This document shows positions 1 through 7,433 of a stretch of 24,418 nt of DNA, in pieces. Below the pieces are notes generated by a model. The model was not told the DNA's origin, did not search any database, and saw only the letters and a list, made by a program, of their open reading frames with translations. Source of the DNA: Methylophilaceae bacterium (GTDB lineage Bacteria; Pseudomonadota; Gammaproteobacteria; Burkholderiales; Methylophilaceae). Each line of letters starts with the position of its first letter. The first letter of the stretch is position 1. A program made the translations under genes and the position numbers. The stretch lies in assembly GCA_947379975.1 (NCBI GenBank), contig CANCPF010000026.1, positions 1 to 24,418 of the forward strand, written 5' to 3'.

Positions 1-41
1 CAGAATTTATTGAACATCTCACTATTATTAAGAAAGCTACA

Positions 42-383
42 ATGAGCAATTTACCAAAGTGTCCTTTATGCAGTTCTGAATTCACCTACGAAGATGGTGA
101 TATGTATGTTTGTCCTGAATGTGCGCATGAGTGGGGCAAGGATGGCGCTGCTGAAAATTCAGACGAAACGCGTGTCATTAAAGATTCTAACGGCAATATT
201 CTGCAAGATGGCGACACAATAACTGTGATTAAAGACCTGAAAGTTAAAGGCTCATCATTGGTGGTTAAGGTCGGTACGAAAGTTAAAAATATTCGTTTGG
301 TCGATGGCGACCATGATATTGACTGCAAAATTGATGGCATTGGTGCGATGAAGCTGAAGTCTGAATTTGTAAAGAAAGTATAA
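42..383 (+). CDS. yjdM: YjdM/PhnA-like zinc-ribbon protein
   Basis: This 113-residue protein closely resembles E. coli YjdM (historically PhnA) along its whole length, including the C-terminal stretch GAMKLKSEFVKK. The N-terminal zinc ribbon is visible as CPLC (C7, C10) and CPEC (C24, C27). The rest is a small beta-rich domain beginning near residue 44 (VIKDSNGN) and containing IIKD/VIKD-LKVKGSS and KVKNIRLVDGDHDIDCK. The name alkylphosphonate protein is historical: the protein lies outside the C-P lyase pathway and its true role is not established. The start codon is the first ATG after the window begins, and only a weak AGAAAG-like Shine-Dalgarno precedes it. It is the last gene of its transcript because a strong hairpin terminator follows 18 bases after the stop. 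Identity is secure; function is not. Confidence 0.93.
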   Translation: MSNLPKCPLCSSEFTYEDGDMYVCPECAHEWGKDGAAENSDETRVIKDSNGNILQDGDTITVIKDLKVKGSSLVVKVGTKVKNIRLVDGDHDIDCKIDGIGAMKLKSEFVKKV

Positions 384-400
384 AAAGTAAAATTCACAGT

Positions 401-440
401 AAAAACCCTCAGCTACGTAGCTCGTAGCTGAGGGTTTTTT
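401..440. terminator. Bidirectional intrinsic terminator between yjdM and rlhA
   Basis: A perfect 13-bp stem (405-417 with 423-435, GC-rich core CCCTCAGC) has a 5-base loop. It is flanked by an A-run on the left and a T-run on the right, so it works on both strands. It sits between two convergent genes and would stop transcription of both. Confidence 0.93.
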
Positions 441-463
441 ATTTTTAGCTTAGTCGAAATAGC

Positions 464-2380
464 CTACTTATTTTTTGCATGAAACATCACGGTCTGCGGT
501 GGCCCCATCTTAATGACCGGTTTACGAATACTGCCCATCACATGCATTTCACAAGGTTTGCAATCAAATTTAAGGGTAAATCTATCGTTACCGTTAATCA
601 GTGTCATCGGTTCGGCGGTTACTGTGCCTTGCACACCAATCACACCCTTGGCTTCTTTTGGACACATGCCGTGGCTAAAACGCAGGCAATGTTTGGTAAT
701 CATTAGCGGTACTTCGCCTAATTCTTTATTGGCTTCGTAGGCGGAGGCGATGAGTTTTACACCGTGTTTTTCATAAAAATGCCGCGCTTTTTGGTTATAC
801 ACATTGGCCAAATAACTTAAAGTATCTTCCGGAAAAATGGCCGGTGGCACTGCGGGTGGTTTGGGTTGTGGGCGCTGATAACCAGTTAATCGTACTTGTT
901 CTAATTGCTCAATAGCTTCGCGACGTAAATTATTGACCACAGAAGCCGGCACAAACCAAGCTTGCGTAGTCTGCAAATAAATTTCATTTGCCGCAAAGTT
1001 AGTATTACCGAGTTTGCTTAAATTTTCACGCAAGCTGGCTTCAGCTTTTGTAATATTGTCCGCTACTTGCTTTTCTGCAACACAGTTTACCGTTGCGCTA
1101 AAGCCAACATCGTCAGTTACACTCAGCGCAAAACCATCGCTAGTTTCAGCAAAAATCATTTGCAATTGAATATTGCGTTGTGCGGAATCTTTTTCCAACA
1201 AACGCATAAACGCATGGTCTCGGTTGCGATACACTTGCATGTTATTTCTAATATCAGCCGGCATTTCATTGGGAAATAGTTTTTTCCCGTCTACCGTATT
1301 AATGCGCAAGCCGACTAATTCTTTATGTACATCAAAAAAGCATACGCCGTCGCCATTGTGTAGTTGCACGTCTGATTCAACTTCAAAAAAGTCTTTGCCT
1401 ACTTTTGATACTAATCCCAATGCTTCGCCAGAAAACTTAGGGGTATCGAATGCACCAATATCGCCTTTGCGACCATTGACAAAATAATCTGTGGCGCTGC
1501 GGTTAAAGGTTTTTTCAGGTTGTGGGCTAAAGGTGTAAGTGCTAATGCCAGAAGAGGACTTTGCCAGCTCTGGCGATTCGTGCAGAATTTCATCTAGCAA
1601 TTGGCGATAATGTGCCGTGGCATTTTTGACGTAAGGTAAATCTTTGTAACGACCTTCAATCTTAAATGAGCTCACGCCCGCAGCAATCAAGGCGCGCAGG
1701 TTGGCACTTTGGTCGTTATCTTTCATGGATAAAAAGTGTTTATCTTTACCGATGATGCGGCCTTTTGAATCTTCCAGCGTAAATGGCAGCCGACATTCTT
1801 GCGAACATTCGCCGCGATTTGCACTGCGGCCTGTATGCGCGTGACTGATAAAACATTGACCGCTAAACGCCACGCATAAGGCGCCGTGAACAAAAAACTC
1901 TAGGTTACTTTCAGTTGCAGCGGCAATTTTTTGTATGGTGTGTAAATCTAATTCACGCGCCAGCACCATTTGTGAAAAGCCGACTTGGTCTAAAAATACC
2001 GCTTTTTCTACAGTGCGAATATCAGTTTGCGTGCTGGCATGTAGCTGAATCGGCGGTAAATCCATTTGCAGCAAGCCCATGTCTTGCACAATTAGCGCAT
2101 CTACTTCGGCTTCGTGAAGCTGATGGACTAGCTTGCGCGCGCCCTCAAGCTCGTTATCATGAAAAATTGTATTCAGCGCCACAAAGACTTCAGCATGGTA
2201 GCGGTGCGCATGTTTGACTAAACGCACAATATCTTCTAACGTATTAGGCGCTTTAGCGCGAGCGCCAAATGCAGGCCCGCCAATATACACGGCATCTGCA
2301 CCATGGTTAATCGCTTCAATGCCAAAATCTGCATTTTTAGCAGGGGCGAGAAGTTCGAGATAGCGGCGTGTTTTTAGCAT
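464..2380 (-). CDS. rlhA: 23S rRNA C2501 hydroxylase, U32 peptidase-like family
   Basis: This 638-residue protein matches E. coli RlhA (YdcP, about 653 residues) throughout. RlhA is needed for 5-hydroxycytidine at C2501 of 23S rRNA; despite the family name U32 peptidase it is an RNA-modification protein. Visible landmarks are ELLAPAKN near the N-terminus, HGADAVYIGGPAFGAR, and the cysteine cluster HGALC...SGQC...GECSQEC (C169, C176, C192, C196), thought to bind an Fe-S cluster. C-terminal cysteines lie in ITKHCLRF and FDCKPCEMH. I chose the ATG at 2380 because MLKTRRYLELLAP aligns with the family start and puts the cysteines at the E. coli positions. A TTG at 2422 would add 14 residues with no family match. 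No good Shine-Dalgarno precedes either start. It is transcribed alone, divergently from the toxin-antitoxin pair. Confidence 0.92.
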   Translation of the reverse strand: MLKTRRYLELLAPAKNADFGIEAINHGADAVYIGGPAFGARAKAPNTLEDIVRLVKHAHRYHAEVFVALNTIFHDNELEGARKLVHQLHEAEVDALIVQDMGLLQMDLPPIQLHASTQTDIRTVEKAVFLDQVGFSQMVLARELDLHTIQKIAAATESNLEFFVHGALCVAFSGQCFISHAHTGRSANRGECSQECRLPFTLEDSKGRIIGKDKHFLSMKDNDQSANLRALIAAGVSSFKIEGRYKDLPYVKNATAHYRQLLDEILHESPELAKSSSGISTYTFSPQPEKTFNRSATDYFVNGRKGDIGAFDTPKFSGEALGLVSKVGKDFFEVESDVQLHNGDGVCFFDVHKELVGLRINTVDGKKLFPNEMPADIRNNMQVYRNRDHAFMRLLEKDSAQRNIQLQMIFAETSDGFALSVTDDVGFSATVNCVAEKQVADNITKAEASLRENLSKLGNTNFAANEIYLQTTQAWFVPASVVNNLRREAIEQLEQVRLTGYQRPQPKPPAVPPAIFPEDTLSYLANVYNQKARHFYEKHGVKLIASAYEANKELGEVPLMITKHCLRFSHGMCPKEAKGVIGVQGTVTAEPMTLINGNDRFTLKFDCKPCEMHVMGSIRKPVIKMGPPQTVMFHAKNK

Positions 2381-2428
2381 ATTAAAACGATAATAATCAA
2401 TAGGATGCGGACTATAGCACAAAATGCA

Positions 2429-2457
2429 TTGACACGATATTTTTGAGGTGTTACTTT
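2429..2457 (+). promoter_or_regulatory. Putative promoter of the antitoxin-toxin operon
   Basis: A consensus -35 box TTGACA lies at 2429-2434. A weaker -10 box TACTTT follows at 2452-2457 after a 17-base spacer. The -10 box lies inside the inverted repeat at 2448-2465, the layout expected for autorepression. The hexamer match and spacing are visible; activity is inferred. Confidence 0.45.
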
Positions 2458-2465
2458 GGTAACAC
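2448..2465. promoter_or_regulatory. Inverted repeat, likely antitoxin operator
   Basis: A perfect 7-bp inverted repeat GTGTTAC-TTTG-GTAACAC lies 25 bases before the antitoxin start and overlaps the predicted -10 box. Ribbon-helix-helix antitoxins typically bind short palindromes here to repress their own operon, alone or with toxin. The repeat is seen directly; its role as operator is inferred. Confidence 0.55.
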
Positions 2466-2476
2466 TTTATTGAGTT

Positions 2477-2482
2477 AAGGAG
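2477..2482 (+). promoter_or_regulatory. Shine-Dalgarno site that sets the antitoxin start
   Basis: AAGGAG lies 8 bases before the ATG at 2491. It overlaps the first base of an alternative in-frame GTG at 2482, which therefore cannot be served by it. This favours the ATG. Confidence 0.7.
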
Positions 2483-2490
2483 TGAAAGTG

Positions 2491-2772
2491 ATGGCTACTA
2501 CCAGCTTGAAATTACCTAGCAGCTTAAAAGAGCGTATTGCAAAATTAGCGGGTGACACAGGTAAAACAGCGCATGCATTTATGGTGGAGGCGATAGTCGA
2601 GCAAACTGAGCGTATTGAACAAGATCGTGCTTTTATGGCGCGTGCGGAGGCATCGCTGAAACATTATCAAGAAACAGACATTGCTTACGATGTCGATGAA
2701 GTAAATGCCTATTTACGCGCCAAAATTCAAGGCATAGGTCTGCCCAAACCACAGCCAATAAAACGCAATTAA
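2491..2772 (+). CDS. Ribbon-helix-helix (CopG-like) antitoxin
   Basis: The 93-residue product begins MATTSLKLPSSLKERIAKLA, the beta strand plus first helix of a CopG/MetJ/Arc ribbon-helix-helix domain. GKTAHAFMVEAIVEQTE forms the second helix. The C-terminal half (DRAFMARAEASLKHYQETD and onward) is charged and probably wraps the toxin. The start is fixed by an AAGGAG site 8 bases upstream. The stop is 3 bases before the ATG of a RelE/ParE-type toxin, the classic antitoxin-first layout of a type II module. It likely represses its own promoter through the palindrome at 2448-2465. The pairing is convincing; I cannot assign a named subfamily. Confidence 0.88.
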   Translation: MATTSLKLPSSLKERIAKLAGDTGKTAHAFMVEAIVEQTERIEQDRAFMARAEASLKHYQETDIAYDVDEVNAYLRAKIQGIGLPKPQPIKRN

Positions 2773-2775
2773 ACA

Positions 2776-3069
2776 ATGACAAAGTTAGAATACTCAAGCG
2801 CTGGAATGGAAGATATTGAGCGTTTAGTTAATTTTTTGATGGACGTGGATTTGGCCGCAGCACTGAATACGTTTGATATTATTAACGATGGGCTTCAGCT
2901 TTTAAAGCGTCACCCAGCGGTAGGCAGGGTGGTCATTGCCGGCGGTAGCCGTGAATTAGTGATTTCTCGCGGTAACACTGGCTACGTTGCCGTTTATGCC
3001 TTTGATAAGTTAACCAATGTTGTCGTAGTATTGGCAATTAAGCACCAGCGTGAAAATGCGTTTCATTAA
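2776..3069 (+). CDS. RelE/ParE-family toxin
   Basis: The 97-residue protein has the typical RelE/ParE core: an N-terminal strand (TKLEYSSAGMEDIERLVNFL), two helices, the KRHPAVGRVV segment, then RELVISRGNTGYVAVYAFD and the closing strand with VVVLAIKHQRE. The last motif resembles the ALRHQRE ending common in ParE-like toxins. The family includes ribosome-dependent mRNA endonucleases (RelE) and gyrase poisons (ParE). The sequence alone does not say which activity applies, and the lack of a clear RelE-type basic catalytic set makes ParE-like slightly more plausible. It is translated 3 bases after the antitoxin stop, so the two are almost certainly co-expressed. The gene looks intact. Confidence 0.87.
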   Translation: MTKLEYSSAGMEDIERLVNFLMDVDLAAALNTFDIINDGLQLLKRHPAVGRVVIAGGSRELVISRGNTGYVAVYAFDKLTNVVVVLAIKHQRENAFH

Positions 3070-3105
3070 TAATAAATAGAATTTTAAGAAAATTTAAAAG
3101 TGCAC

Positions 3106-4413
3106 ATGAATCCTAACCAAACTCTACTAAATCGCAGTTTAAAATCTGTTTGGCACCCTTGCACACAAATGAAACAGCATGAAACTTATCCGCTTATTCC
3201 CATTAAACGCGGCGATGGCGTTTGGCTTTACGACACCGAAGGCACGCGTTATTTAGACGCAGTAAGTTCTTGGTGGGTGAATTTATTTGGGCATAATAAT
3301 CCGCGCATTAAAGATGCGATTAAGTTGCAACTCGACACTTTAGAACATGTGATGTTGGCGGGCTTTACCCACGAACCTGTGGTCGAATTATCCGAAAAGC
3401 TAGGCAAGCTCACTGGTTTAGGCCATGCTTTTTACGCCAGTGACGGTGCCAGCGCGACTGAAATTGCCTTGAAGATGAGCTTTCATTATTGGCGTAATAG
3501 CGGTAAACCGCATAAAACCAAATTTATCAGCTTGCAAAACAGTTATCACGGCGAAACTTTAGGTGCTTTGGGCGTGACAGATGTAGCTATTTTTAAAGAT
3601 ACCTATGCGCCGCTATTAATGCAATCAGCCCAAATGCCTAGCCCGGATTTTAGGTTGAGCGAGGCTGGTGAGAGCGCAGAGGCTTTTGCCTTGCGCTGTG
3701 GCGATGCGTTAGCACTATATGTGAGTGAGCATCATGCAACGTTGGCGGCATTTATTGTTGAGCCACTTATTCAATGTGCGGCCGGTATGGGCATGTATCA
3801 CCCGGCATATTTGTGCCGTGCGCGTGAAATTTGCAGCCAGTATGATGTGCATTTAATTGCCGATGAAATCGCCGTTGGCTTTGGTAGAACCGGCAGTATG
3901 TTTGCTTGTGAGCAGGCTGGTATCACACCTGATTTTATTTGTTTATCGAAAGGCATTACTGGTGGCTATTTGCCTTTATCTGCCGTGCTGACTACCGATA
4001 AAGTGTACCAAGCTTTTTATGATGACAGCACACTAAAAGGCTTTTTGCATAGCCATAGTTACACGGGCAATCCGTTGGCTTGCAGTGCGGCATTGGCGAC
4101 CTTGGCAATATTTGAGGCAGACAATGTGATTGAGAGCAATCAAGCTAAATCTGCCTATTTAGGCAGCCAGATGCGAGCGCTTGCTAACCTGCCTATTGAA
4201 CATGTACGCCAGCAAGGCATGATTTTGGCGTTTGATGTAAAAAGCAAAAATGCTAAATTTTCTCGAGATTGTTACTCAGCGGCGCTGAAGCAGGGCTTGC
4301 TGTTACGGCCAATTGGTAACACGGTTTATTTTATGCCGCCGTACACGATTACTGAGCCGGAAATGGATTTAATGATGCAGGCAACGCTGTTAGCCATTCA
4401 AGATTCTTTATGA
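3106..4413 (+). CDS. bioA: Adenosylmethionine-8-amino-7-oxononanoate aminotransferase
   Basis: BioA converts 7-keto-8-aminopelargonate to 7,8-diaminopelargonate using S-adenosylmethionine as amino donor, the antepenultimate step of biotin synthesis. It is a class III PLP aminotransferase. Diagnostic pieces are WHPCTQMKQHE near the N-terminus, DAVSSWWVNLFGH, YASDGASATEIALKM, SYHGETLGALGV, the PLP aspartate in LIADEIAVGFGRTG and the PLP lysine in CLSKGITGGYLPLSAV (about K282), then HSHSYTGNPLACSAAL. The 435-residue length is normal. I prefer ATG 3106 over the in-frame GTG at 3100, which adds two residues; neither has a strong Shine-Dalgarno. The stop overlaps the dacB start by 4 bases (ATGA). 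No other biotin gene lies in the window, so bioBCD must be elsewhere. Confidence 0.94.
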   Translation: MNPNQTLLNRSLKSVWHPCTQMKQHETYPLIPIKRGDGVWLYDTEGTRYLDAVSSWWVNLFGHNNPRIKDAIKLQLDTLEHVMLAGFTHEPVVELSEKLGKLTGLGHAFYASDGASATEIALKMSFHYWRNSGKPHKTKFISLQNSYHGETLGALGVTDVAIFKDTYAPLLMQSAQMPSPDFRLSEAGESAEAFALRCGDALALYVSEHHATLAAFIVEPLIQCAAGMGMYHPAYLCRAREICSQYDVHLIADEIAVGFGRTGSMFACEQAGITPDFICLSKGITGGYLPLSAVLTTDKVYQAFYDDSTLKGFLHSHSYTGNPLACSAALATLAIFEADNVIESNQAKSAYLGSQMRALANLPIEHVRQQGMILAFDVKSKNAKFSRDCYSAALKQGLLLRPIGNTVYFMPPYTITEPEMDLMMQATLLAIQDSL

Positions 4414-5912
4414 AAAAGATATTCACTGCCTTAGTTTTTATTTCAGTCAGTTTATCTGCTTATGCTGAACTACCAAGCACGGTGGTAGATGCGCTTAAAA
4501 AAGCCGGCATTCCGCAAGAGAGCGTGGCTGTGGTTGTGCGTTCTGCAGATGGTGCCCACACAAGCCTTACACATAATGCCGCGAGTAGCCTGAACCCAGC
4601 CTCAGTAATGAAGTTGCTTACTACCAATGCCGCGCTAGATTTGCTTACGCCGGCCTATCGTTGGAAAACTGAGATTTACCAAAATGGCGTTGTGAATAAT
4701 GGTGTGTTAACTGGTGATTTAATTATTAAAGCCTATGGCGACCCAAGTTTTAAAGCGCAGGAGTTTTGGCGTTTGTTGATGACTTTACAGCAAGCCGGCA
4801 TTAGAGAAATTAATGGTAATTTATTGATAGATAAAAGTTACTTTGCCTATGATATGGTAAAGCATATTGCGAATAAAAACACCTTTGACAATGAGCCTTG
4901 GCGTGCCTATAACGCTATGCCGAGTGCCTTTTTGGTGAATGGCAGAAATACCAGTTTTAAATTTGTTGCTGATGCCGGCGATGTGGCTAATAATCGCGTG
5001 AGTATCGAACCAGACTTTGCGCTGCCAGAATTGCAAATCATTAATAATCTTCAACTGATGCCGGGCGCATGTGGCGATTGGCGCAACCTTTTGACTTATA
5101 GCATTAATGCCCAAGAAGCTGGTTTGAATGAGCGCGAGGCTAAAGAAGGCGGCACACAAATTTCTGAAAAAATGAGCAGTGCTATCGCCACATTTAACGG
5201 TAGTTTTTCGTCGGATTGTGGTGAGCGATATTTAGAGTTAAGTGTGTTCGATGATGAGCAATATGCGTTTTATACGTTTAAAAAGCTTTGGCTTGAATTA
5301 GGCGGCAAGTTTTCTGGTCAGCTAAAAATACAAGAAAAACCTGATCGCGCAGTAAAAGTGCTTGAGCAGTTATCCGAGCCGTTAGCTTACGTGGTGCGTG
5401 ATATTAATAAGTGGAGTAATAATCTAATGGCGCGACAATTGCTGTTGACGATTGCCGCTGAGAAAACATCATTGCCTGCCACTGAAATAAATGGCGCTAT
5501 GGCGATTAAAGCGTGGCTTGCCGGTAAATCCTTTGATGGAAAAAGTTTAAACTTTGATGACTTAGTCATTGAAAACGGCTCAGGATTATCGCGTAAAGAA
5601 CGTATCAGCGCAGAACATTTATCGCAAATGTTAGTGAGTGCCTACAATAGCCCAGTGATGCCAGAATTCATGAGTTCGCTGCCGATATTATCGCTAGATG
5701 GCACGATGAAAAAACGCCTTAAAGATAGTCTGGTAAGGGCACGCGCACATCTAAAAACGGGTTCTTTAGATGGCGTAAGTTCAGTTGCGGGCTATGTGCT
5801 GGATAAGCAAAACAAACGACAAGTGCTGGTGATGATGGTTAATGATGCAAAAGCTGGCGCCAGCAAAGCTGCTCAAGATGCTTTAATTGAGTGGGTTTAT
5901 TCTCATCCATAA
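4410..5912 (+). CDS. dacB: D-alanyl-D-alanine carboxypeptidase/endopeptidase (PBP4, S13 family)
   Basis: This is a 500-residue periplasmic penicillin-binding protein of family S13, trimming or cleaving peptide cross-links in peptidoglycan. A Sec signal peptide (MKKIFTALVFISVSLSAYA, cleavage about 19/20) is followed by the three active-site motifs: SVMK at 65-68 (nucleophile Ser65, Lys68), SNN at 336-338 and KTG at 449-451. The long insert between the first and second motifs is typical of PBP4. Length is close to E. coli DacB (477). The ATG overlaps the bioA stop (ATGA), so translation is probably coupled to bioA although the two functions are unrelated. All catalytic residues are present, so the enzyme should be active. 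Confidence 0.93.
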   Translation: MKKIFTALVFISVSLSAYAELPSTVVDALKKAGIPQESVAVVVRSADGAHTSLTHNAASSLNPASVMKLLTTNAALDLLTPAYRWKTEIYQNGVVNNGVLTGDLIIKAYGDPSFKAQEFWRLLMTLQQAGIREINGNLLIDKSYFAYDMVKHIANKNTFDNEPWRAYNAMPSAFLVNGRNTSFKFVADAGDVANNRVSIEPDFALPELQIINNLQLMPGACGDWRNLLTYSINAQEAGLNEREAKEGGTQISEKMSSAIATFNGSFSSDCGERYLELSVFDDEQYAFYTFKKLWLELGGKFSGQLKIQEKPDRAVKVLEQLSEPLAYVVRDINKWSNNLMARQLLLTIAAEKTSLPATEINGAMAIKAWLAGKSFDGKSLNFDDLVIENGSGLSRKERISAEHLSQMLVSAYNSPVMPEFMSSLPILSLDGTMKKRLKDSLVRARAHLKTGSLDGVSSVAGYVLDKQNKRQVLVMMVNDAKAGASKAAQDALIEWVYSHP

Positions 5913-5954
5913 TTCAATAATAGTCAGCGTCTCGCACAACGAACTTGTCTGAGT

Positions 5955-5983
5955 TTGCGGTATCATATGTCCTGAAATATATT
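5955..5983 (+). promoter_or_regulatory. Possible promoter for the FKBP gene
   Basis: TTGCGG (5955-5960) and TATATT (5978-5983) are separated by 17 bases in the 129-base gap after dacB. The -10 box is good and the -35 box mediocre. The gap and the change of function make a promoter here likely, but these exact boxes are an inference. Confidence 0.33.
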
Positions 5984-6041
5984 TTCGCAAAAACATTGTG
6001 TTTAAACATATTTGCCACTTTTATTACTTAAGGTCGTTAAC

Positions 6042-6530
6042 ATGAAATTTTTTAGCCTTTTGTTAGCCTGCGCGTGTGCTGTTACGCTTAATGCTTGCAA
6101 AGCCGAATCAACTGCGTCAAAAACGCCTAATACATCAACACAGGCAACATCAACCAAGGAAAACACAGCAATGACCAATACAGTTACTGAATTACAAAAA
6201 ATTGACACACAAGTGGGTACAGGACGTGAGGCTGAAGCTGGCTTTAACGTGACCGTACATTACACTGGCTGGCTTTATGAAGCGGCTGCTGAAGGCCATA
6301 AAGGCAAAAAATTTGATAGCAGCTTAGACCGTAATCAACCGTTCAATTTCTTCTTAGGCGGTGGCCAAGTGATTCAAGGTTGGGATGAAGGCTTTGCAGG
6401 TATGAAAATTGGCGGCAAACGCACCTTGGTTATTCCTTCAGAAATGGGCTATGGTGCTCGTGGTGCAGGCGGTGCGATTCCACCTAATGCAGCGCTGATT
6501 TTTGATGTTGAGCTGTTAGACGTTAAATAA
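6042..6530 (+). CDS. FKBP-type peptidyl-prolyl cis-trans isomerase, predicted lipoprotein
   Basis: The 162-residue protein starts with a lipoprotein signal (MKFFSLLLACACAVTLNAC, lipobox LNAC). A Ser/Thr-rich linker follows (about 20-43), then a complete FKBP domain (about 48-162). FKBP hallmarks are VTVHYTGWLY, KKFDSSLDR, FFLGGGQVIQGWDEGFAGMKIGGKRTLVIP, MGYGARGAGGAIPPNAALIFDVELL. It would catalyse prolyl isomerisation, probably anchored at the envelope. AAGG upstream supports the ATG at 6042; an in-frame TTG at 6012 lacks support. An internal ATG at 6171, with AAGGA 10 bases upstream, could give a signal-less cytosolic form that keeps the whole FKBP domain. No partner gene is obvious next to it. 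Confidence 0.92.
   Translation: MKFFSLLLACACAVTLNACKAESTASKTPNTSTQATSTKENTAMTNTVTELQKIDTQVGTGREAEAGFNVTVHYTGWLYEAAAEGHKGKKFDSSLDRNQPFNFFLGGGQVIQGWDEGFAGMKIGGKRTLVIPSEMGYGARGAGGAIPPNAALIFDVELLDVK
6156..6173 (+). promoter_or_regulatory. Possible internal translation start within the FKBP gene
   Basis: AAGGA at 6156-6160 is followed 10 bases later by an in-frame ATG (6171-6173) located just before the FKBP fold. Starting here would remove the lipoprotein signal and linker. The site is visible; use of it is speculative. Confidence 0.25.
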
Positions 6531-6537
6531 TTTTTTG

Positions 6538-6560
6538 CGGGAGCGCTTATTGCGCTCCCG
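6538..6560. other. GC-rich hairpin without a U-tract
   Basis: A perfect 9-bp stem CGGGAGCGC / GCGCTCCCG with a TTATT loop lies 7 bases after the FKBP stop. It is not followed by a T-run on the plus strand. The T-run lies before the stem, and on the minus strand the stem is followed by A residues. It may stabilise the mRNA 3' end or cause weak termination before the OsmC-like gene. Confidence 0.6.
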
Positions 6561-6578
6561 TATTAGAAAGAGATTAAT

Positions 6579-7016
6579 ATGCACGTTAAAGTAAAATGGA
6601 TCGATGGTGTTAGCTTTGTGGGCGAATCAGAATCTGGCCATGCGGTCGTATTAGATGGTGCTCCAGAAAACGGCGGTCGCAATATTGGCATGCGCCCAAT
6701 GGAAATGTTGCTGATTGGTATGGGTGGTTGTACATCATTTGATGTGGTTGCCATACTTAAAAAAGCGCGCCAGCCAATTATGGCTTGTGTTGCAGAAATC
6801 GATGCGACACGTGCCGACGAGATTCCAAAAGTGTTCACTAAAATTCATGTACATTTTGTGGTGACTGGTGATAATTTAAACCCAGCACAAGTTGAGCGTG
6901 CGGTTAAATTGTCGGCAGAAAAATATTGTTCAGCTTCCATTATGTTGAGCAAAAGCGTAGAGATTACGCATGATTTTGAGATTAAACCTAGTACGGTTGT
7001 AATTAGCGATGTCTGA
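6579..7016 (+). CDS. OsmC-like protein, YhfA type
   Basis: The 145-residue product resembles E. coli YhfA across its length (MHVKVKWIDGVSFVGESESGH, RPMEMLLIGMGGCTSFDVV, LSAEKYCSASIMLSK). The two conserved OsmC-fold cysteines are at C51 and C117. In OsmC/Ohr proteins this pair reduces organic hydroperoxides as a dimer. YhfA-type members keep the cysteines but their physiological substrate is not established. An AAAGAGA-like Shine-Dalgarno precedes the ATG. The 3' end overlaps the next gene by 8 bases, so the two form a translationally coupled pair. Family is clear, substrate unknown. Confidence 0.9.
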   Translation: MHVKVKWIDGVSFVGESESGHAVVLDGAPENGGRNIGMRPMEMLLIGMGGCTSFDVVAILKKARQPIMACVAEIDATRADEIPKVFTKIHVHFVVTGDNLNPAQVERAVKLSAEKYCSASIMLSKSVEITHDFEIKPSTVVISDV

Positions 7017-7425
7017 TATTAAACAGCATAAACCAACTGGCATGCTAGGTATACGCCACGTGGCTTTATTTGTGAAAGAGCTGGAAATCTGTGTGAATTT
7101 TTATGTGGATATTATGGGTATGCAGATTGAGTGGCAACCTGACGCAGATAATGTGTATTTGACTAATCAGGGTGATGTGTTTGCGTTGCATCGCGTTGAT
7201 TACACGCCACAGGCACAGCAAAGATTAGATCACATTGGCTTTGTGTTGAATTCAGCCGATGACGTCGATCATTGGTACGATTATTTTGTAAAAAATGGGG
7301 TGAGAATTACTGAAGCACCTAAAACGCACCGTGACGGCGCGCGTGGTTTTTACTGTTTAGATGCGGTTGGCCATTTGCTGGAGTTAATTTATCACCCACC
7401 AATATCGCGCTGGCAAAAAGTTTGA
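7009..7425 (+). CDS. VOC-superfamily (glyoxalase/dioxygenase-fold) protein
   Basis: This 138-residue protein has one vicinal-oxygen-chelate domain: IRHVALFVKELEICVNFYVDIMGM at the start, LDHIGFVLNSADDVDHWYDYFVKNGV in the middle and GFYCLDAVGHLLELIYHPP at the end. Candidate metal ligands are H17, H75 and E125, the usual His/His/Glu arrangement. VOC proteins include glyoxalase I, fosfomycin-resistance thiol transferases and extradiol dioxygenases, and the sequence does not decide among them. Its start lies inside the last codons of the OsmC-like gene (8-base overlap), which hints at a shared detoxification role. It ends only 8 bases before the convergent DUF2322-like gene, with no terminator between. 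Confidence 0.87.
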   Translation: MSDIKQHKPTGMLGIRHVALFVKELEICVNFYVDIMGMQIEWQPDADNVYLTNQGDVFALHRVDYTPQAQQRLDHIGFVLNSADDVDHWYDYFVKNGVRITEAPKTHRDGARGFYCLDAVGHLLELIYHPPISRWQKV

Positions 7426-7433
7426 TCTAAAAT

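Noticed and set aside
464..2422. Annotating the U32-family gene as a protease, starting at TTG 2422
   Set aside because: It matches RlhA along its length, including the Fe-S cysteines at family positions when started at ATG 2380; the 14-residue extension has no match.
2491..3069. Toxin-antitoxin pair as part of a mobile element
   Set aside because: No integrase, transposase, attachment site or flanking repeats are seen, and neighbours are core genes.
4821..5159. A 112-codon minus-strand reading frame inside dacB
   Set aside because: No start signal or family resemblance, and dacB is intact on the other strand.
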